A stretch of 64,000 bases of DNA, from contig NZ_JAKRKC020000001.1 of the NCBI RefSeq assembly GCF_022664455.2, positions 186,001-250,000 on the forward strand, in the 5' to 3' direction. The first letter of the stretch is position 1. The number at the start of each line of letters is the position of its first letter. The position numbers and the translations under genes are program-made. Positions 37,984 through 46,961 of the stretch are shown here, in pieces. The notes beneath the pieces were generated by a model. That model was not told the origin of the DNA, made no database searches, and worked only from the letters and a program-made list of their open reading frames with translations. The DNA comes from Actinomadura luzonensis (GTDB lineage Bacteria > Actinomycetota > Actinomycetes > Streptosporangiales > Streptosporangiaceae).

Positions 37984-38987
37984 CCGAGCCGCTGGAGATC
38001 GCCCGTATCGAGGGAGACGGGGTGGGGCCGGAGCTGGTCGCGGCCGGAACCCGCGTGATCGAGAGTCTCGGGCTGCCCGTGACCTGGGTAGATCTGCCCG
38101 CCGGCCACTCAGCGTACGAGGAGTTCGGCACCACCGCTCCACCACACACTCTCGCGGAGCTACGCCGCATCGGCGTGGCCATCAAGGGCCCGTTCCGTAC
38201 GCCCAACGGCGGCACCGTGCGCAGCGCCAACCACTACATCAGGCACCATCTCGGCCTCTACGCAGCCGTACGCCCGATCGCGGCCGCACCCGGCCGCCCG
38301 CCGATCCTCCTGGTGCGCGAACAGCTCGAAGATCTGTACGGCGCCATCGAATGGATGGCGACGCCGGACGTCGCACAGGCGGTGAAAGTGGCCAGCCGGA
38401 GCGGCTGTGAACGCATCACCCGTTACGCGTTCGAACTGGCCAGGTCGGAGAAGCGCGAGCACGTGCTGCTCGTCCACAAGGCCAACAATCTCAAACTGAC
38501 CGAGGGGCTCTTCCTCGACGTCGCCGCGGAGGTCGCCAAGCGGTACCCGGACCTCGGTTTCTCGGACATGCTCGCCGATTCCGCCGCCTCGACGCTCGTC
38601 CTGCGGCCGGAGTCGATGGACGTCGTACTGACCTCCCACACCATCGGCGACATCCTCAGCAACGTCGGCGCCGCCGTCGCCGGCAGCCTGGGCCTCGTCG
38701 GCAGCTTGAACAGCGGGGAGTCGGCGCACGTGGCCGAGGCCGCGCACGGCGACGCCGCCGAGTTGGCGGGCCAGGACCGGGTCAACCCGGTCGCGTTCAT
38801 CGAGGGCGTCGCGCTGTTGCTGCGGGCGGTCGGCAGGCGGGAGGAGTTCGCCGTCCTGTCCGACGCACTCGCCGACCTCCGCACGCGCGGCCCGCGCACG
38901 CTGGATCTGGGCGGGCGGGCAAGCACCTCCCAGGTCGTCGACGAGCTCTGCGGGTTCGTCTCCGCACGCCGCGAGGCCGCGGCGTGA
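37980..38987 (+). CDS. isocitrate/isopropylmalate-dehydrogenase-like enzyme
   Basis: This 335-residue protein is a beta-decarboxylating dehydrogenase. It has EGDGVGPELVAAG, the catalytic K167 (LLVHKANNLKLTEGLF) and the metal/NAD region DVVLTSHTIGDILSN (215-228). The last Asp of the usual G-D-I-L-S-D is Asn (N228). The expected reaction is oxidative decarboxylation of the isomerised phosphonomethylmalate to 2-oxo-4-phosphonobutyrate. It overlaps its neighbours by four bases on each side. Confidence 0.85.
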   Translation: MTEPLEIARIEGDGVGPELVAAGTRVIESLGLPVTWVDLPAGHSAYEEFGTTAPPHTLAELRRIGVAIKGPFRTPNGGTVRSANHYIRHHLGLYAAVRPIAAAPGRPPILLVREQLEDLYGAIEWMATPDVAQAVKVASRSGCERITRYAFELARSEKREHVLLVHKANNLKLTEGLFLDVAAEVAKRYPDLGFSDMLADSAASTLVLRPESMDVVLTSHTIGDILSNVGAAVAGSLGLVGSLNSGESAHVAEAAHGDAAELAGQDRVNPVAFIEGVALLLRAVGRREEFAVLSDALADLRTRGPRTLDLGGRASTSQVVDELCGFVSARREAAA

Positions 38988-39649
38988 TCCCGGTGCCAAC
39001 GGTGCGGCTGATCGGACGCACCGCGCTGAAGGACGCGCTGGCGGCCGCGGCCCGGCGCGCGGGTTCGACGCTGGTGCAGGTCGCGTCCGACGCCGATCCG
39101 ACCCTGGTGGGCGAGGGCGGGAAGGTGCGGATCAGTTCCGATCAGGAGTTGCCCTGGCTGGTCGCCCGCCATGTGCTGACCGTGCTCGTCGAAGCGTGCA
39201 CAGTGCCTCCGCTACGAGTCGAAGCGGTGGTCCTGGCGCCGGCGGCCGGCCTCTGCGGCCCCGCGTACGCCGGTCCTGTGGACGCGGTCCGGGATCTCGG
39301 CGTCCAGGAATTCAGGGCCGGCCCGGCGAGCACGGCCGTCACGGCACGGATGATGACGGTTCAGCACACCCGTTGCTGGGTGTTGTCCTGCATGCTCACC
39401 GGCCCCGACGGCATGCCCACCGCGCCCCGTCCGGACCTCGTGAGGTGTCTGCCCGGCGGGCTGTCGCCGGACACGGCCGTGGCCACGCAGTTCCAGCACG
39501 ATCGCGGGCAGGACCCCTGGTGGCCCGGTCTGGTCACGCTCGGCCCGCCGCATCGGTCCGCCGACGGGGCTCTGCGGCTCCTGCTCCTCGCCACGGAAGG
39601 CGAACTCGCCGACGCGTTGATGAGGCCCTTGACCGGGAGGAAGCCATGA
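38984..39649 (+). CDS. hypothetical protein in the phosphonate operon
   Basis: This 221-residue protein is not recognised. It is soluble, has no signal peptide or membrane helix, and contains single cysteines in TVQHTRCWVLSCML. The GTG start overlaps the upstream stop and its own stop overlaps the GAPDH-like start, so it is expressed within the operon and probably acts with its neighbours. Possibly a partner or subunit of the dehydrogenase that follows; that is a guess from position. Confidence 0.55.
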   Translation: MIPVPTVRLIGRTALKDALAAAARRAGSTLVQVASDADPTLVGEGGKVRISSDQELPWLVARHVLTVLVEACTVPPLRVEAVVLAPAAGLCGPAYAGPVDAVRDLGVQEFRAGPASTAVTARMMTVQHTRCWVLSCMLTGPDGMPTAPRPDLVRCLPGGLSPDTAVATQFQHDRGQDPWWPGLVTLGPPHRSADGALRLLLLATEGELADALMRPLTGRKP

Positions 39650-40650
39650 TCGGCGTGGGCATCGTGGGCATGGGGATCATCGGCAAGCGGGTGGCACACG
39701 TCCTCAGCGCTGATCCGGATCTGACTCTGGCCGGGGTCGTCATCCGCAACGCGTCCGGACCGGTGCTCGCCCGGCCCGACCTTCCGTACTACGCGGCCGA
39801 CCTCGAACGGCTCCACGCGCTTACGGCCGGCGGCGTCGAGGTCCGAGGACTCCAGACGGACCTGCTCGCCCGATGCGACGTGATCATGGACTGCGGTCCG
39901 TCTCGTACCGGAGCGGGCAGAAGTGAGCATTACCGGGCGGCCGGGGTGCGGTCGTTGTTCTGCGGCGGCGAACGGTCGGTGGAGCTAGGTCCGCTCGTGC
40001 ATCCCGCGCTGAACTTCGACGCGGCCGTGGGGGCTTCGAGTTGCCGGCTGACGAGCTGCAACACGACCGCGCTCGGTCGCTTCGTCTCGGCGCTCGGCGC
40101 CACCGCGATCGACGAACTGGACGGGGTCGTGCTCCGATGCTGCACCGATACCGACAAGGCCGCCAAGGGGATCGTCAACGGCGCGGTGGTCGGGGCGAAT
40201 CGCTCGCATCACGCCGACGACCTGCGCGCCATCCTGCCGTACCTGACCGCCACATCGACGGCGGTCACCCTGCCGATGACCGCGGGACATCTGATCCAGG
40301 TGCGGATTCGGTCGTCCGCGCTCCCCGCCGAGATCGTCGAGCGGCTGGCCGCCAACCCGCGCATCGCGGTCTTGGCACCCGGCCGGCCGTTGGACACGGC
40401 CCGGTTGAAGCAATCGGCGTTCACCGCCGGCAGACCTTGGGGCAACCGGTACGAGCTGGTCGTACGGCCTTCGGAGGACGATCCGTCCGTCTTCTGGCTC
40501 TCGCTCGACAACGAGGCGATCACCGTGCCAGAAGCCCTGGACGTGCTCCGGGCGATGACGCTCGGCTCCTCCGGGGAGACCGCCGTGCGGACCACGGACG
40601 AGTCCCTGGGACTGTCGGCGAAGGCGGCCGCCGAGGCCCTCCTCTGCTGA
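39646..40650 (+). CDS. archaeal type II GAPDH-like dehydrogenase
   Basis: This 334-residue protein aligns along its length with archaeal-type glyceraldehyde-3-phosphate dehydrogenase. It has an N-terminal Rossmann motif (GIVGMGIIGKRVAHVL), FCGGERSVE, and the catalytic loop LTSCNTTALGR with C138. SHHADDL and NRYELVV follow, and SLDNEAITVPE lies near the end. Where archaeal enzymes have RRxADP it has RCCTDTDK, so the phosphate-binding site differs. The nearby kinase-fold proteins could supply an acyl phosphate for reduction to an aldehyde. GAGGAAG lies before the ATG. Confidence 0.75.
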   Translation: MIGVGIVGMGIIGKRVAHVLSADPDLTLAGVVIRNASGPVLARPDLPYYAADLERLHALTAGGVEVRGLQTDLLARCDVIMDCGPSRTGAGRSEHYRAAGVRSLFCGGERSVELGPLVHPALNFDAAVGASSCRLTSCNTTALGRFVSALGATAIDELDGVVLRCCTDTDKAAKGIVNGAVVGANRSHHADDLRAILPYLTATSTAVTLPMTAGHLIQVRIRSSALPAEIVERLAANPRIAVLAPGRPLDTARLKQSAFTAGRPWGNRYELVVRPSEDDPSVFWLSLDNEAITVPEALDVLRAMTLGSSGETAVRTTDESLGLSAKAAAEALLC

Positions 40651-40693
40651 GGGTCCCGGACACCGGCAAGACGATCCATCTACAGGAGGAAAT

Positions 40694-41917
40694 GTGCACG
40701 CCTGGCCCGCCCCTGACCTTCCTCGGCTGCCTGGCCGAGGACCGCGGCTGAAGCTCTACGACACCGCCTCCGGCACCGTCCGGCGGACGCGGCAGGACCA
40801 GGTGGCCCGCATGTACGTGTGCGGGGTGACCCCCTACGACTCCACCCACCTGGGCCACGCGGCCACGTACCTGACGTTCGACCTGATCGCCAGAGTGCTT
40901 CAGGACGGCGGCCGCGAGGTGGACTACGTGCAGAACGTCACCGACGTGGACGACCCGCTCCTCGAACGCGCCGCGGCGACGAACGAGGACTGGCGCGCGC
41001 TGGCCGATCGGGAGATCGAGCGATTCCGGACCGACATGACGTGGTTACGGGCGATCCCGCCACGGCGCTTCGTCGGCGCGGTGGAGGCCATCGCCGAGAT
41101 CGCGGCCGTCGTCGAGAAGCTACGCGATGACGGATGCGTGTACGAGCTCGGCGACGACCTGTACTACTCCGTCGACGCCGATCCGGAGTTCGGCCGGATC
41201 AGCGGCTACGACGAAGAGACGATGCTGGCCTGCGCCAGAGAGCGCGGGGGCGACCCCGATCGCCAGGGCAAGCGCAATCCGCTCGACCCGCTGCTCTGGC
41301 GGGCCGAGCGGCCGGGTGAGCCCGCGTGGGCGAGCCGCGTCGGGCGCGGACGCCCGGGCTGGCACATCGAGTGCACCACAATCGCATTGAACTCCCTAGG
41401 CCCCGACTTCGACATCCAGGGAGGCGGCAAGGACCTGGTCTTCCCGCATCACGAGTGCTCCGCCTCGCACGCCCGCCGGGTGAGCGGGCTGACGCGATTC
41501 GCCGAGCACTACGTGCATCCGGGCTCTATCGGGCTTGAGGGCGTCAAGATGAGCAAATCGCTGGGCAATCTTGTCTTCGTCCATCGGCTTCGCACCGAAG
41601 GAGCCGATGGCGCCGCGATCCGAGTCGCCCTGTTCGCCCACCATTATCGCGCGGACCGCGATTGGCGCCATGACAGCCTGGATCAGGCGCAGGCGACCGT
41701 GACCCGTTGGCGCCAGGCGCTCGGCCTGCGCGCGGGCCCGCCGGCCGCGCCGCTGCTTGCCGAGGTCCGCGATCGGTTGAGCGACGACCTGGACACCCCT
41801 GCCGTGTTGCGGGCCGTGAACCGCTGGACCGACGAGGCGTTGGACGAGGGCGGCGAAGATCGCGATGCTCCCCACCTCGTCAGGAAGACCCTGGACGCGC
41901 TGCTCGGCCTCGCCTGA
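40694..41917 (+). CDS. mshC: MshC-like cysteine ligase
   Basis: This 407-residue protein matches mycothiol cysteine ligase (L-Cys:GlcN-Ins ligase) from end to end. It opens [20 protein letters not shown], has C43 of YVCGVTPYD, the HLGH motif at 52-55, [25 protein letters not shown] and a KMSKS loop. The zinc ligands that bind cysteine are retained. It lacks the tRNA-binding C-terminus of CysRS, so it should join activated cysteine to an amine rather than to tRNA. AGGAGG lies five bases before the GTG start. In this cluster it may add Cys to a pathway amine, or be a resistant second MshC. Confidence 0.85.
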   Translation: MHAWPAPDLPRLPGRGPRLKLYDTASGTVRRTRQDQVARMYVCGVTPYDSTHLGHAATYLTFDLIARVLQDGGREVDYVQNVTDVDDPLLERAAATNEDWRALADREIERFRTDMTWLRAIPPRRFVGAVEAIAEIAAVVEKLRDDGCVYELGDDLYYSVDADPEFGRISGYDEETMLACARERGGDPDRQGKRNPLDPLLWRAERPGEPAWASRVGRGRPGWHIECTTIALNSLGPDFDIQGGGKDLVFPHHECSASHARRVSGLTRFAEHYVHPGSIGLEGVKMSKSLGNLVFVHRLRTEGADGAAIRVALFAHHYRADRDWRHDSLDQAQATVTRWRQALGLRAGPPAAPLLAEVRDRLSDDLDTPAVLRAVNRWTDEALDEGGEDRDAPHLVRKTLDALLGLA

Positions 41918-41967
41918 GGCCGTCGCCCGACATCCCCGCAAGAGAAATCCTTCAAGAGGAGGACGCT

Positions 41968-43017
41968 TTGAAAGAGGAGCAGTCAGCCGCCGGCCGGAAG
42001 CTCGTCTCGTTGCCCACGGAGAACATCTTCCCCGTGCTTCGCGCGGTTCTCGACGACTACGTCGCCCGGCTGGCGGAGAAACCGGAGGTGGCCGGGGTCG
42101 TCATTCTGGGCGGCCTCGCCAGGACCGGCAGCCGCCGATTCGTCGACCGGACCTCCGATCTCGATGTCTCCTGCTTCCTGTCGTTACCGGTGCCCCCAGA
42201 ACTGCTTCGCCTGCACATCCGGGACTTCCTCGTTCACGTGCAGCCGTACTTGCCCTCCTGGGTGCCCAATTTCAAATTTCTCGTCCCCGGCAGCTTCTCC
42301 GGGCTCGACTGGGACGTCCCGCTGAACAATCACCAGCACGTCCTGGAGTACGAGATCCAGGAGCACGTCCAATGGGACTGGCACGCGCTGGAGATGTACG
42401 CCAACGGGAGCGAGGTGGTGTACGACCCGACCGGTGACGTCGCCAAACTCATCGCCCAAAAGCTGGAGACCGGCCGGATCGAGCAGCGCGAGGCCGTCAT
42501 CAGGCTGCTCGCCTTCGGCCGCGTGCTCGCGAAGGACACCGCCGGCCAGTGCGTGGCGCGCGGCCATCACGCCGTCGCCCATGACGTGCTCAACGAGGTG
42601 CTGCGGGAGGTGACCACCGCCTGGTACGCGCTCAGCGACCGGTTCGCGCCCTTCGTGAAATGGCGCATCGCCAACCTGCCCTCGCTCGACTGGGCGCCCC
42701 CGGACGCGGCCGACCGGTACGCGGAGGCGGTGCGGGTGTCCGCCAACGACGCCGCGGAGGTGCGCCGTCGCCAGGGGATCATCCTGGCCTTCATCGACGA
42801 GATCGAGACCCGGTGCCGGGCCACCGATCCTGACTGGCCGCAGGACATCTACTCCTACGCCGTGAACCGGGTCTTCTGGAACCGCCAGCTCCGGGCGCGC
42901 ACCGTGGCCGACATGCTGCCCGAGGTCGTCGGCCTGCACCAGGACGACAAGATGCGGGTCGAGCGCTGGGACGAGTTCAACTGGCTGCTCCGGAGCGAGA
43001 AGGACCTCCGCTCATGA
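41968..43017 (+). CDS. nucleotidyltransferase-domain protein
   Basis: This 349-residue protein has the minimal nucleotidyltransferase active site GGLARTGSRRFVDRTSDLDV (G-G/S ... D-x-D) followed by a helical domain. The TTG at 41968 is favoured by AGAGGAGG upstream. Its stop overlaps the next gene. In FR-900098 biosynthesis intermediates are carried as CMP conjugates; a similar protecting role or an adenylylating resistance role is possible here. It does not look like a CTP:phosphonate cytidylyltransferase of the FrbH type. Confidence 0.65.
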   Translation: MKEEQSAAGRKLVSLPTENIFPVLRAVLDDYVARLAEKPEVAGVVILGGLARTGSRRFVDRTSDLDVSCFLSLPVPPELLRLHIRDFLVHVQPYLPSWVPNFKFLVPGSFSGLDWDVPLNNHQHVLEYEIQEHVQWDWHALEMYANGSEVVYDPTGDVAKLIAQKLETGRIEQREAVIRLLAFGRVLAKDTAGQCVARGHHAVAHDVLNEVLREVTTAWYALSDRFAPFVKWRIANLPSLDWAPPDAADRYAEAVRVSANDAAEVRRRQGIILAFIDEIETRCRATDPDWPQDIYSYAVNRVFWNRQLRARTVADMLPEVVGLHQDDKMRVERWDEFNWLLRSEKDLRS

Positions 43018-44246
43018 CCGCCGGGACGCCACTGCGCATTCGCGTACTGGCGTCGTCCCCGGTGACCTGGCCGGGATCGCCCACGCCCGCCGAGCTCGCG
43101 GACCTGCTTTCGTGGCGACGCCCGCCTCCGCCGGCGATGGTCGGCCGCACGTGCTGGATTCCTTTGGCGGAGGGCGCGCTGAAGATCAAGGGAGTCGGGC
43201 TCACATCCCGCTCGTCCGCCGGTCTCCGCATCACCCCTCCCGATCCGGTCAACCAGTTCTTCCGGACGTTCGTGCACGTGGGCTTCGACGCGAACGGAGA
43301 CTGGCGGCTGGTGGACAGCGGACCTGCGCCGATGGGCGGCTGCCGGGTCAGCCGGGCCATGAGCGAGTACGACGCGGCGGTGCGGCTGCGGCGGAAGGGC
43401 GTGCCCGCCGTCCTGCCGGTCGGGGCCTGGGAATATCCCGACCTCCACTTCGCCCCCACGGACGAGAACCTGGGCGTCGCCGTGACGCTCTCGCCCCACG
43501 CCAGCCCTTGGCGGTGCGACATCCTGCTCCGCCCTCCGGACGACGGTCCGCCGGGCCGGCGACGCGTCTATGACAAGCTCGTCAGGGAGGCCACCCCCAG
43601 CGAACGCCTGGCGAGTCTGGCGCTCGAGTTCGGCGCACGGTTGCGCGGTCTGCACGAGGTCGGTCTCCACCGGTACTCGGGCGGGCCGGCCAACTGGGGC
43701 TACGACCCGGAGCGCGACGACACCTACCTCGTCGATCTGGACTCCTGCCGTCCGCTGGAGCAGAGCGCGGAGCCGGCGCGGGCGCTGGAATGCCTGCGTG
43801 ACCTGGCGAGTTGCGCCTTCAACATGGCCGCGCACGCGATGGGGAACCGCGCGACCTTCAGGTGGCGGCCCGAGGAGCTGGCGGCGGGCGAGCCGTTCCA
43901 CAGCCTTTACCAGGGATATTTCCCGGAGTGCGCCCCGAACGAGATCGCCCGCGCCGTCCGGCCGTTCGCCGCGTACTACACGGACCTCTACCTGCGCCAC
44001 GTCGAGACCGACGCGAGCATCTGGATGGACCGCCGCGTGGGCTACGTCGCCCTCATCATGGGCGCCCTCCCCCTGTACACGCGCGTCGCCGCGGGGAGCG
44101 GCGAGCTGCCGGCCCCGCTCCCCGTGGACATGGTCTGGCGGGCGGCCGAACCGTTCCTGGGCGCGGTGGGGCGGCGCAGGATCGAGGGTCTGCCCGGAAT
44201 CGCCGAGACACACATCGCGTCATCCGCACTCACTATGAAGAGGTAA
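43014..44246 (+). CDS. kinase-fold protein, possibly inactive
   Basis: This 410-residue protein has a kinase-like C-terminal half. EFGARLRGLHEVGLHRYSGG followed by PANWGYD sits where a catalytic loop would be, and DTYLVDLDSC where the DFG-equivalent would be. The usual catalytic Asp of H-x-D is not evident, while the Asn and the metal-binding Asp are. It may be a pseudokinase or a divergent phosphotransferase. It is coupled to the nucleotidyltransferase gene by a four-base overlap, so the two probably work as a pair. Confidence 0.45.
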   Translation: MTAGTPLRIRVLASSPVTWPGSPTPAELADLLSWRRPPPPAMVGRTCWIPLAEGALKIKGVGLTSRSSAGLRITPPDPVNQFFRTFVHVGFDANGDWRLVDSGPAPMGGCRVSRAMSEYDAAVRLRRKGVPAVLPVGAWEYPDLHFAPTDENLGVAVTLSPHASPWRCDILLRPPDDGPPGRRRVYDKLVREATPSERLASLALEFGARLRGLHEVGLHRYSGGPANWGYDPERDDTYLVDLDSCRPLEQSAEPARALECLRDLASCAFNMAAHAMGNRATFRWRPEELAAGEPFHSLYQGYFPECAPNEIARAVRPFAAYYTDLYLRHVETDASIWMDRRVGYVALIMGALPLYTRVAAGSGELPAPLPVDMVWRAAEPFLGAVGRRRIEGLPGIAETHIASSALTMKR

Positions 44247-44248
44247 AG

Positions 44249-45553
44249 GTGCCTGTTCCCCCCAAAACCAGCAAGCCGGCCTTCGAGACGCGGCAGATCC
44301 ATGTGGGCGCCGAACCCGACCCGGGAACCGGCGCCAGGCAGGTGCCGTTGTTCCAGGGCAACGCCTTCATGTTCGGCAGCTACGACCGGGCGGCGCGGCT
44401 CTTCGCGCTCGACGAACTCGGCCCGATCTACACGAGGATGGGCAATCCCACGGTCGACGTGTTCGAACGGCGGATCGCCGACCTGGAGGGTGGCGTCGCG
44501 GCCGTCGCGATGGCCAGCGGTCAGGCGGCCGAGACACTCGCGATCATGAACCTCGCGGTGGCCGGCGACCACGTCGTCTCCTCTCCCTGCCTGTACGGCG
44601 GAAGCTACAACAACCTGAACAGGACGCTGCGGGACTTCGGGATCAACGTGACGTTCGTCGAGGATCCCGATGACCTGGACCAGTGGAAGGCGGCCATCCG
44701 TCCCGAGACCAAGCTGTTGTTCGCGGAGTCGATCGGCAATCCCAAGAACAACATCCTCGACATCAGCGCCGTCGCCGAGATCGCGCACGCTCATGACGTT
44801 CCGCTCGTCGTGGACAACACCGCCGCCACACCCTACTTGATCCGGCCGTTGGAGCATGGGGCGGACATCGTGGTGCATTCCGCCTCGAAGTTCCTAGGCG
44901 GCCACGGCGTGGTCATCGGCGGCGTCGTGGTGGACGGCGGGACCTTCGACTTCGCGGCCGCCGGCGACCGTTTTCCTGGCCTCACCGAGATCGATCCGAG
45001 TTATCGGCTGAGCTATTGGCACAAGTTCGGACCCGGCGCCTACGCCGTACGCATGCGGGCGCATCTGCTACGCGATCTCGGGCCGTCCATGGCGCCGTTC
45101 ACTGCGTGGCTCATTCTGCAGGGCATGGAGACGCTGAGCCTGCGCATGGAGCGGCACGTCCACAACGCGCAGCGTGTGGCCGAGTGGCTCGAGCGCCATC
45201 CGGGCGTGGAGCGCGTGAACTACCCTGGCCTGCCCTCCAGCCCATGGCACGAGGCGGCCAAGAGATACGCGCCGCTGGGCGCGGGCGCCGTGTTCTGCTT
45301 CGTGATCCACGGCGGTCTTGAGGCGGGACGGAGGTTAGTCGACGCGACGTCGATCTTCAGTCACGCCGCCAACATCGGTGACCTGCGCAGCCTCATCCTG
45401 CATCCCGCGACCACCACGCATTCGCAGCTCACCGAGGAGGAACGGCTCAGGGCCGACGTGCCACCCGGCCTGGTACGGCTGTCGATCGGGCTGGAGAACG
45501 CCGACGACCTCATCGCAGACCTGGACGAGGCGTTCGCCTCCCTGGAGCGATGA
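44249..45553 (+). CDS. O-acetylhomoserine-sulfhydrylase-like PLP enzyme
   Basis: This 434-residue protein belongs to the Cys/Met gamma-family. The start of the fold reads FETRQIHVGAEPDPGTGARQ, IYTRMGNPTVDVFERRIADL and MASGQAAE. The PLP lysine lies in VVHSASKFLGGHG, and the MetY-type ending carries HPATTTHSQLTEEE. Housekeeping MetY makes homocysteine from O-acetylhomoserine and sulphide. Here it could perform a gamma-replacement or elimination on a phosphonate amino acid, or supply a thiol for the cysteine-linked steps. Its GTG start has GAAGAGG upstream; it is the last gene of the rightward operon. Confidence 0.85.
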   Translation: MPVPPKTSKPAFETRQIHVGAEPDPGTGARQVPLFQGNAFMFGSYDRAARLFALDELGPIYTRMGNPTVDVFERRIADLEGGVAAVAMASGQAAETLAIMNLAVAGDHVVSSPCLYGGSYNNLNRTLRDFGINVTFVEDPDDLDQWKAAIRPETKLLFAESIGNPKNNILDISAVAEIAHAHDVPLVVDNTAATPYLIRPLEHGADIVVHSASKFLGGHGVVIGGVVVDGGTFDFAAAGDRFPGLTEIDPSYRLSYWHKFGPGAYAVRMRAHLLRDLGPSMAPFTAWLILQGMETLSLRMERHVHNAQRVAEWLERHPGVERVNYPGLPSSPWHEAAKRYAPLGAGAVFCFVIHGGLEAGRRLVDATSIFSHAANIGDLRSLILHPATTTHSQLTEEERLRADVPPGLVRLSIGLENADDLIADLDEAFASLER

Positions 45554-45558
45554 CGACA

Positions 45559-45589
45559 GGGCGGCGCCGGATCGTTCCCGGCGCCGCCC
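45559..45589. terminator. bidirectional terminator between convergent operons
   Basis: A perfect 12-bp GC stem (GGGCGGCGCCGG with CCGGCGCCGCCC, loop ATCGTTC) fills the gap between the two convergent operons. It has no T-run but is of the strength typical of actinomycete terminators. Confidence 0.75.
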
Positions 45590-45606
45590 CCAACTCCTGG
45601 ACGAGG

Positions 45607-46932
45607 TCATTCGAAGGTGAAGGCGCATCCGTATCGCCTGATGCCCCAGTCGACGAGATCGATCCGCCTGGCGGGCTGCCCCATCACCCGGGTGCCGCCA
45701 TAGCCACCGTCGTCGCAGAAGACCCCCAGGATCGCCTGCCAGTCCTCCATCGTCTTGGTATCGGGATCGACCATCTGGTGAGTCACCGGCACCACGCGTT
45801 CCTGAGCGACGTAGTCACCCGTGGCCGCCACTCGCAGGGCCTGCGCCCACTCCTTGTCGTCCATCGCGGCGCCGAGGAAGACGCCCTCGCCCCTTCGCCC
45901 TCCCGCGGGCTTCAACACCAGGTGTTCGCGGCGTTCGCGGCATTCCTCGATCGCCGCCCGCCGGTCCTGCTCCGAGACGACGGGGAAGTCGGACCCCAGC
46001 AGCCTGGTCCAGGGAACGACTCGCCGCACCAGGGATCGTTCGGCCTCGGTGAGACCCGCCCAGATCGGAGGGTGGTACATCAGGCCGAAGGTCGCCTTGC
46101 TCTCGTGCAGCGCGGAATCCATCGGGGTGAACAGCGCGGTACGCCCCTCCTGATGCGCCTGGGTGAGCATCGCCGCCTGCCACCGGTCGCGGGGGTCGGC
46201 CAGCAGGTGAGAGGGGAAGAAGTAACGCAGCACGACGTCCACCCGGGTCCGGCCGTGGATCACGATCTTGCCGTGGTCGCTGGTCAGATCGCTCAACTCG
46301 CCGATGACGACACGCAGCCCGCGATCCTCCAGCGTGCGCGTCATCACTTCGGCGGTGTATCCGGACCCCGTTTCCTCCACGACCGCGACGACCGGGTCCT
46401 CGACACCGACCACCTGCCGGGACACCTCGTGCAGACGATCGATCAGCACGTCGCGCATCTCCACGTAGCGCAGGCTGTGGTCAGTGGCGAAGGCCGCGAA
46501 CTCCTCCTGCTCCAGGACCGCGCGATTGACCATTCCCGCGGAATAGCCGCCGAGCTCGCTGCCGACGTTCAGCTCGATGATGCGAAAGCCGTCGGAGCTC
46601 AGGATCGCGTCGGTCCGCCCGTAGTAATAGTGCTCGCCGACGAGATTCTCGCGGATCACGTCGATCACGGGCTGAGGCTTTCCTTGGGCGGCGAGATAGT
46701 CCGTTACATCGCCGCGGTAATGGCCATCGAGCATCGACTCACAGACCAGCAGCAGGGCCTTGGTGTCCGCGCTCACCCCGGCCACCAGCGCATGGGGATA
46801 GAACAGCGGCCTGCTCAGCACGATGTCATGCAGGCCAGGGGGGATGCGGGCCGACCTCATGCAGTTGAGCAGAGCTTCGTCCGTCTGGCTGAGCTCCAGG
46901 TAGCGCGCTACCAGCTCGATGGTGGAATCCAC
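45607..46932 (-). CDS. ATP-grasp ligase-like protein
   Basis: This 441-residue protein resembles circularly permuted ATP-grasp/glutathionylspermidine-synthase-like enzymes. The ATP-binding lysine is in HLVLKPAGGRRGEGVF, with a following YVAQERVV strand, and FRIIELNVGSELGG in the N-terminal half binds substrate or metal. The GTG start has GGAGGAAGG just upstream; a longer start would run into the threonine-aldolase gene. It probably joins a carboxylate to an amine, for example an amino acid to the phosphonate. It is the last gene of the eight-gene leftward operon. Confidence 0.7.
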   Translation of the reverse strand: MDSTIELVARYLELSQTDEALLNCMRSARIPPGLHDIVLSRPLFYPHALVAGVSADTKALLLVCESMLDGHYRGDVTDYLAAQGKPQPVIDVIRENLVGEHYYYGRTDAILSSDGFRIIELNVGSELGGYSAGMVNRAVLEQEEFAAFATDHSLRYVEMRDVLIDRLHEVSRQVVGVEDPVVAVVEETGSGYTAEVMTRTLEDRGLRVVIGELSDLTSDHGKIVIHGRTRVDVVLRYFFPSHLLADPRDRWQAAMLTQAHQEGRTALFTPMDSALHESKATFGLMYHPPIWAGLTEAERSLVRRVVPWTRLLGSDFPVVSEQDRRAAIEECRERREHLVLKPAGGRRGEGVFLGAAMDDKEWAQALRVAATGDYVAQERVVPVTHQMVDPDTKTMEDWQAILGVFCDDGGYGGTRVMGQPARRIDLVDWGIRRYGCAFTFE

Positions 46933-46961
46933 CCTTCCTCCGTTCGCGGTGTTCGATTCGG

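Noticed and set aside
40694..41917. Second cysteinyl-tRNA synthetase
   Set aside because: The length (407 residues), the [10 protein letters not shown] start and the missing anticodon-binding C-terminus fit MshC, not CysRS.
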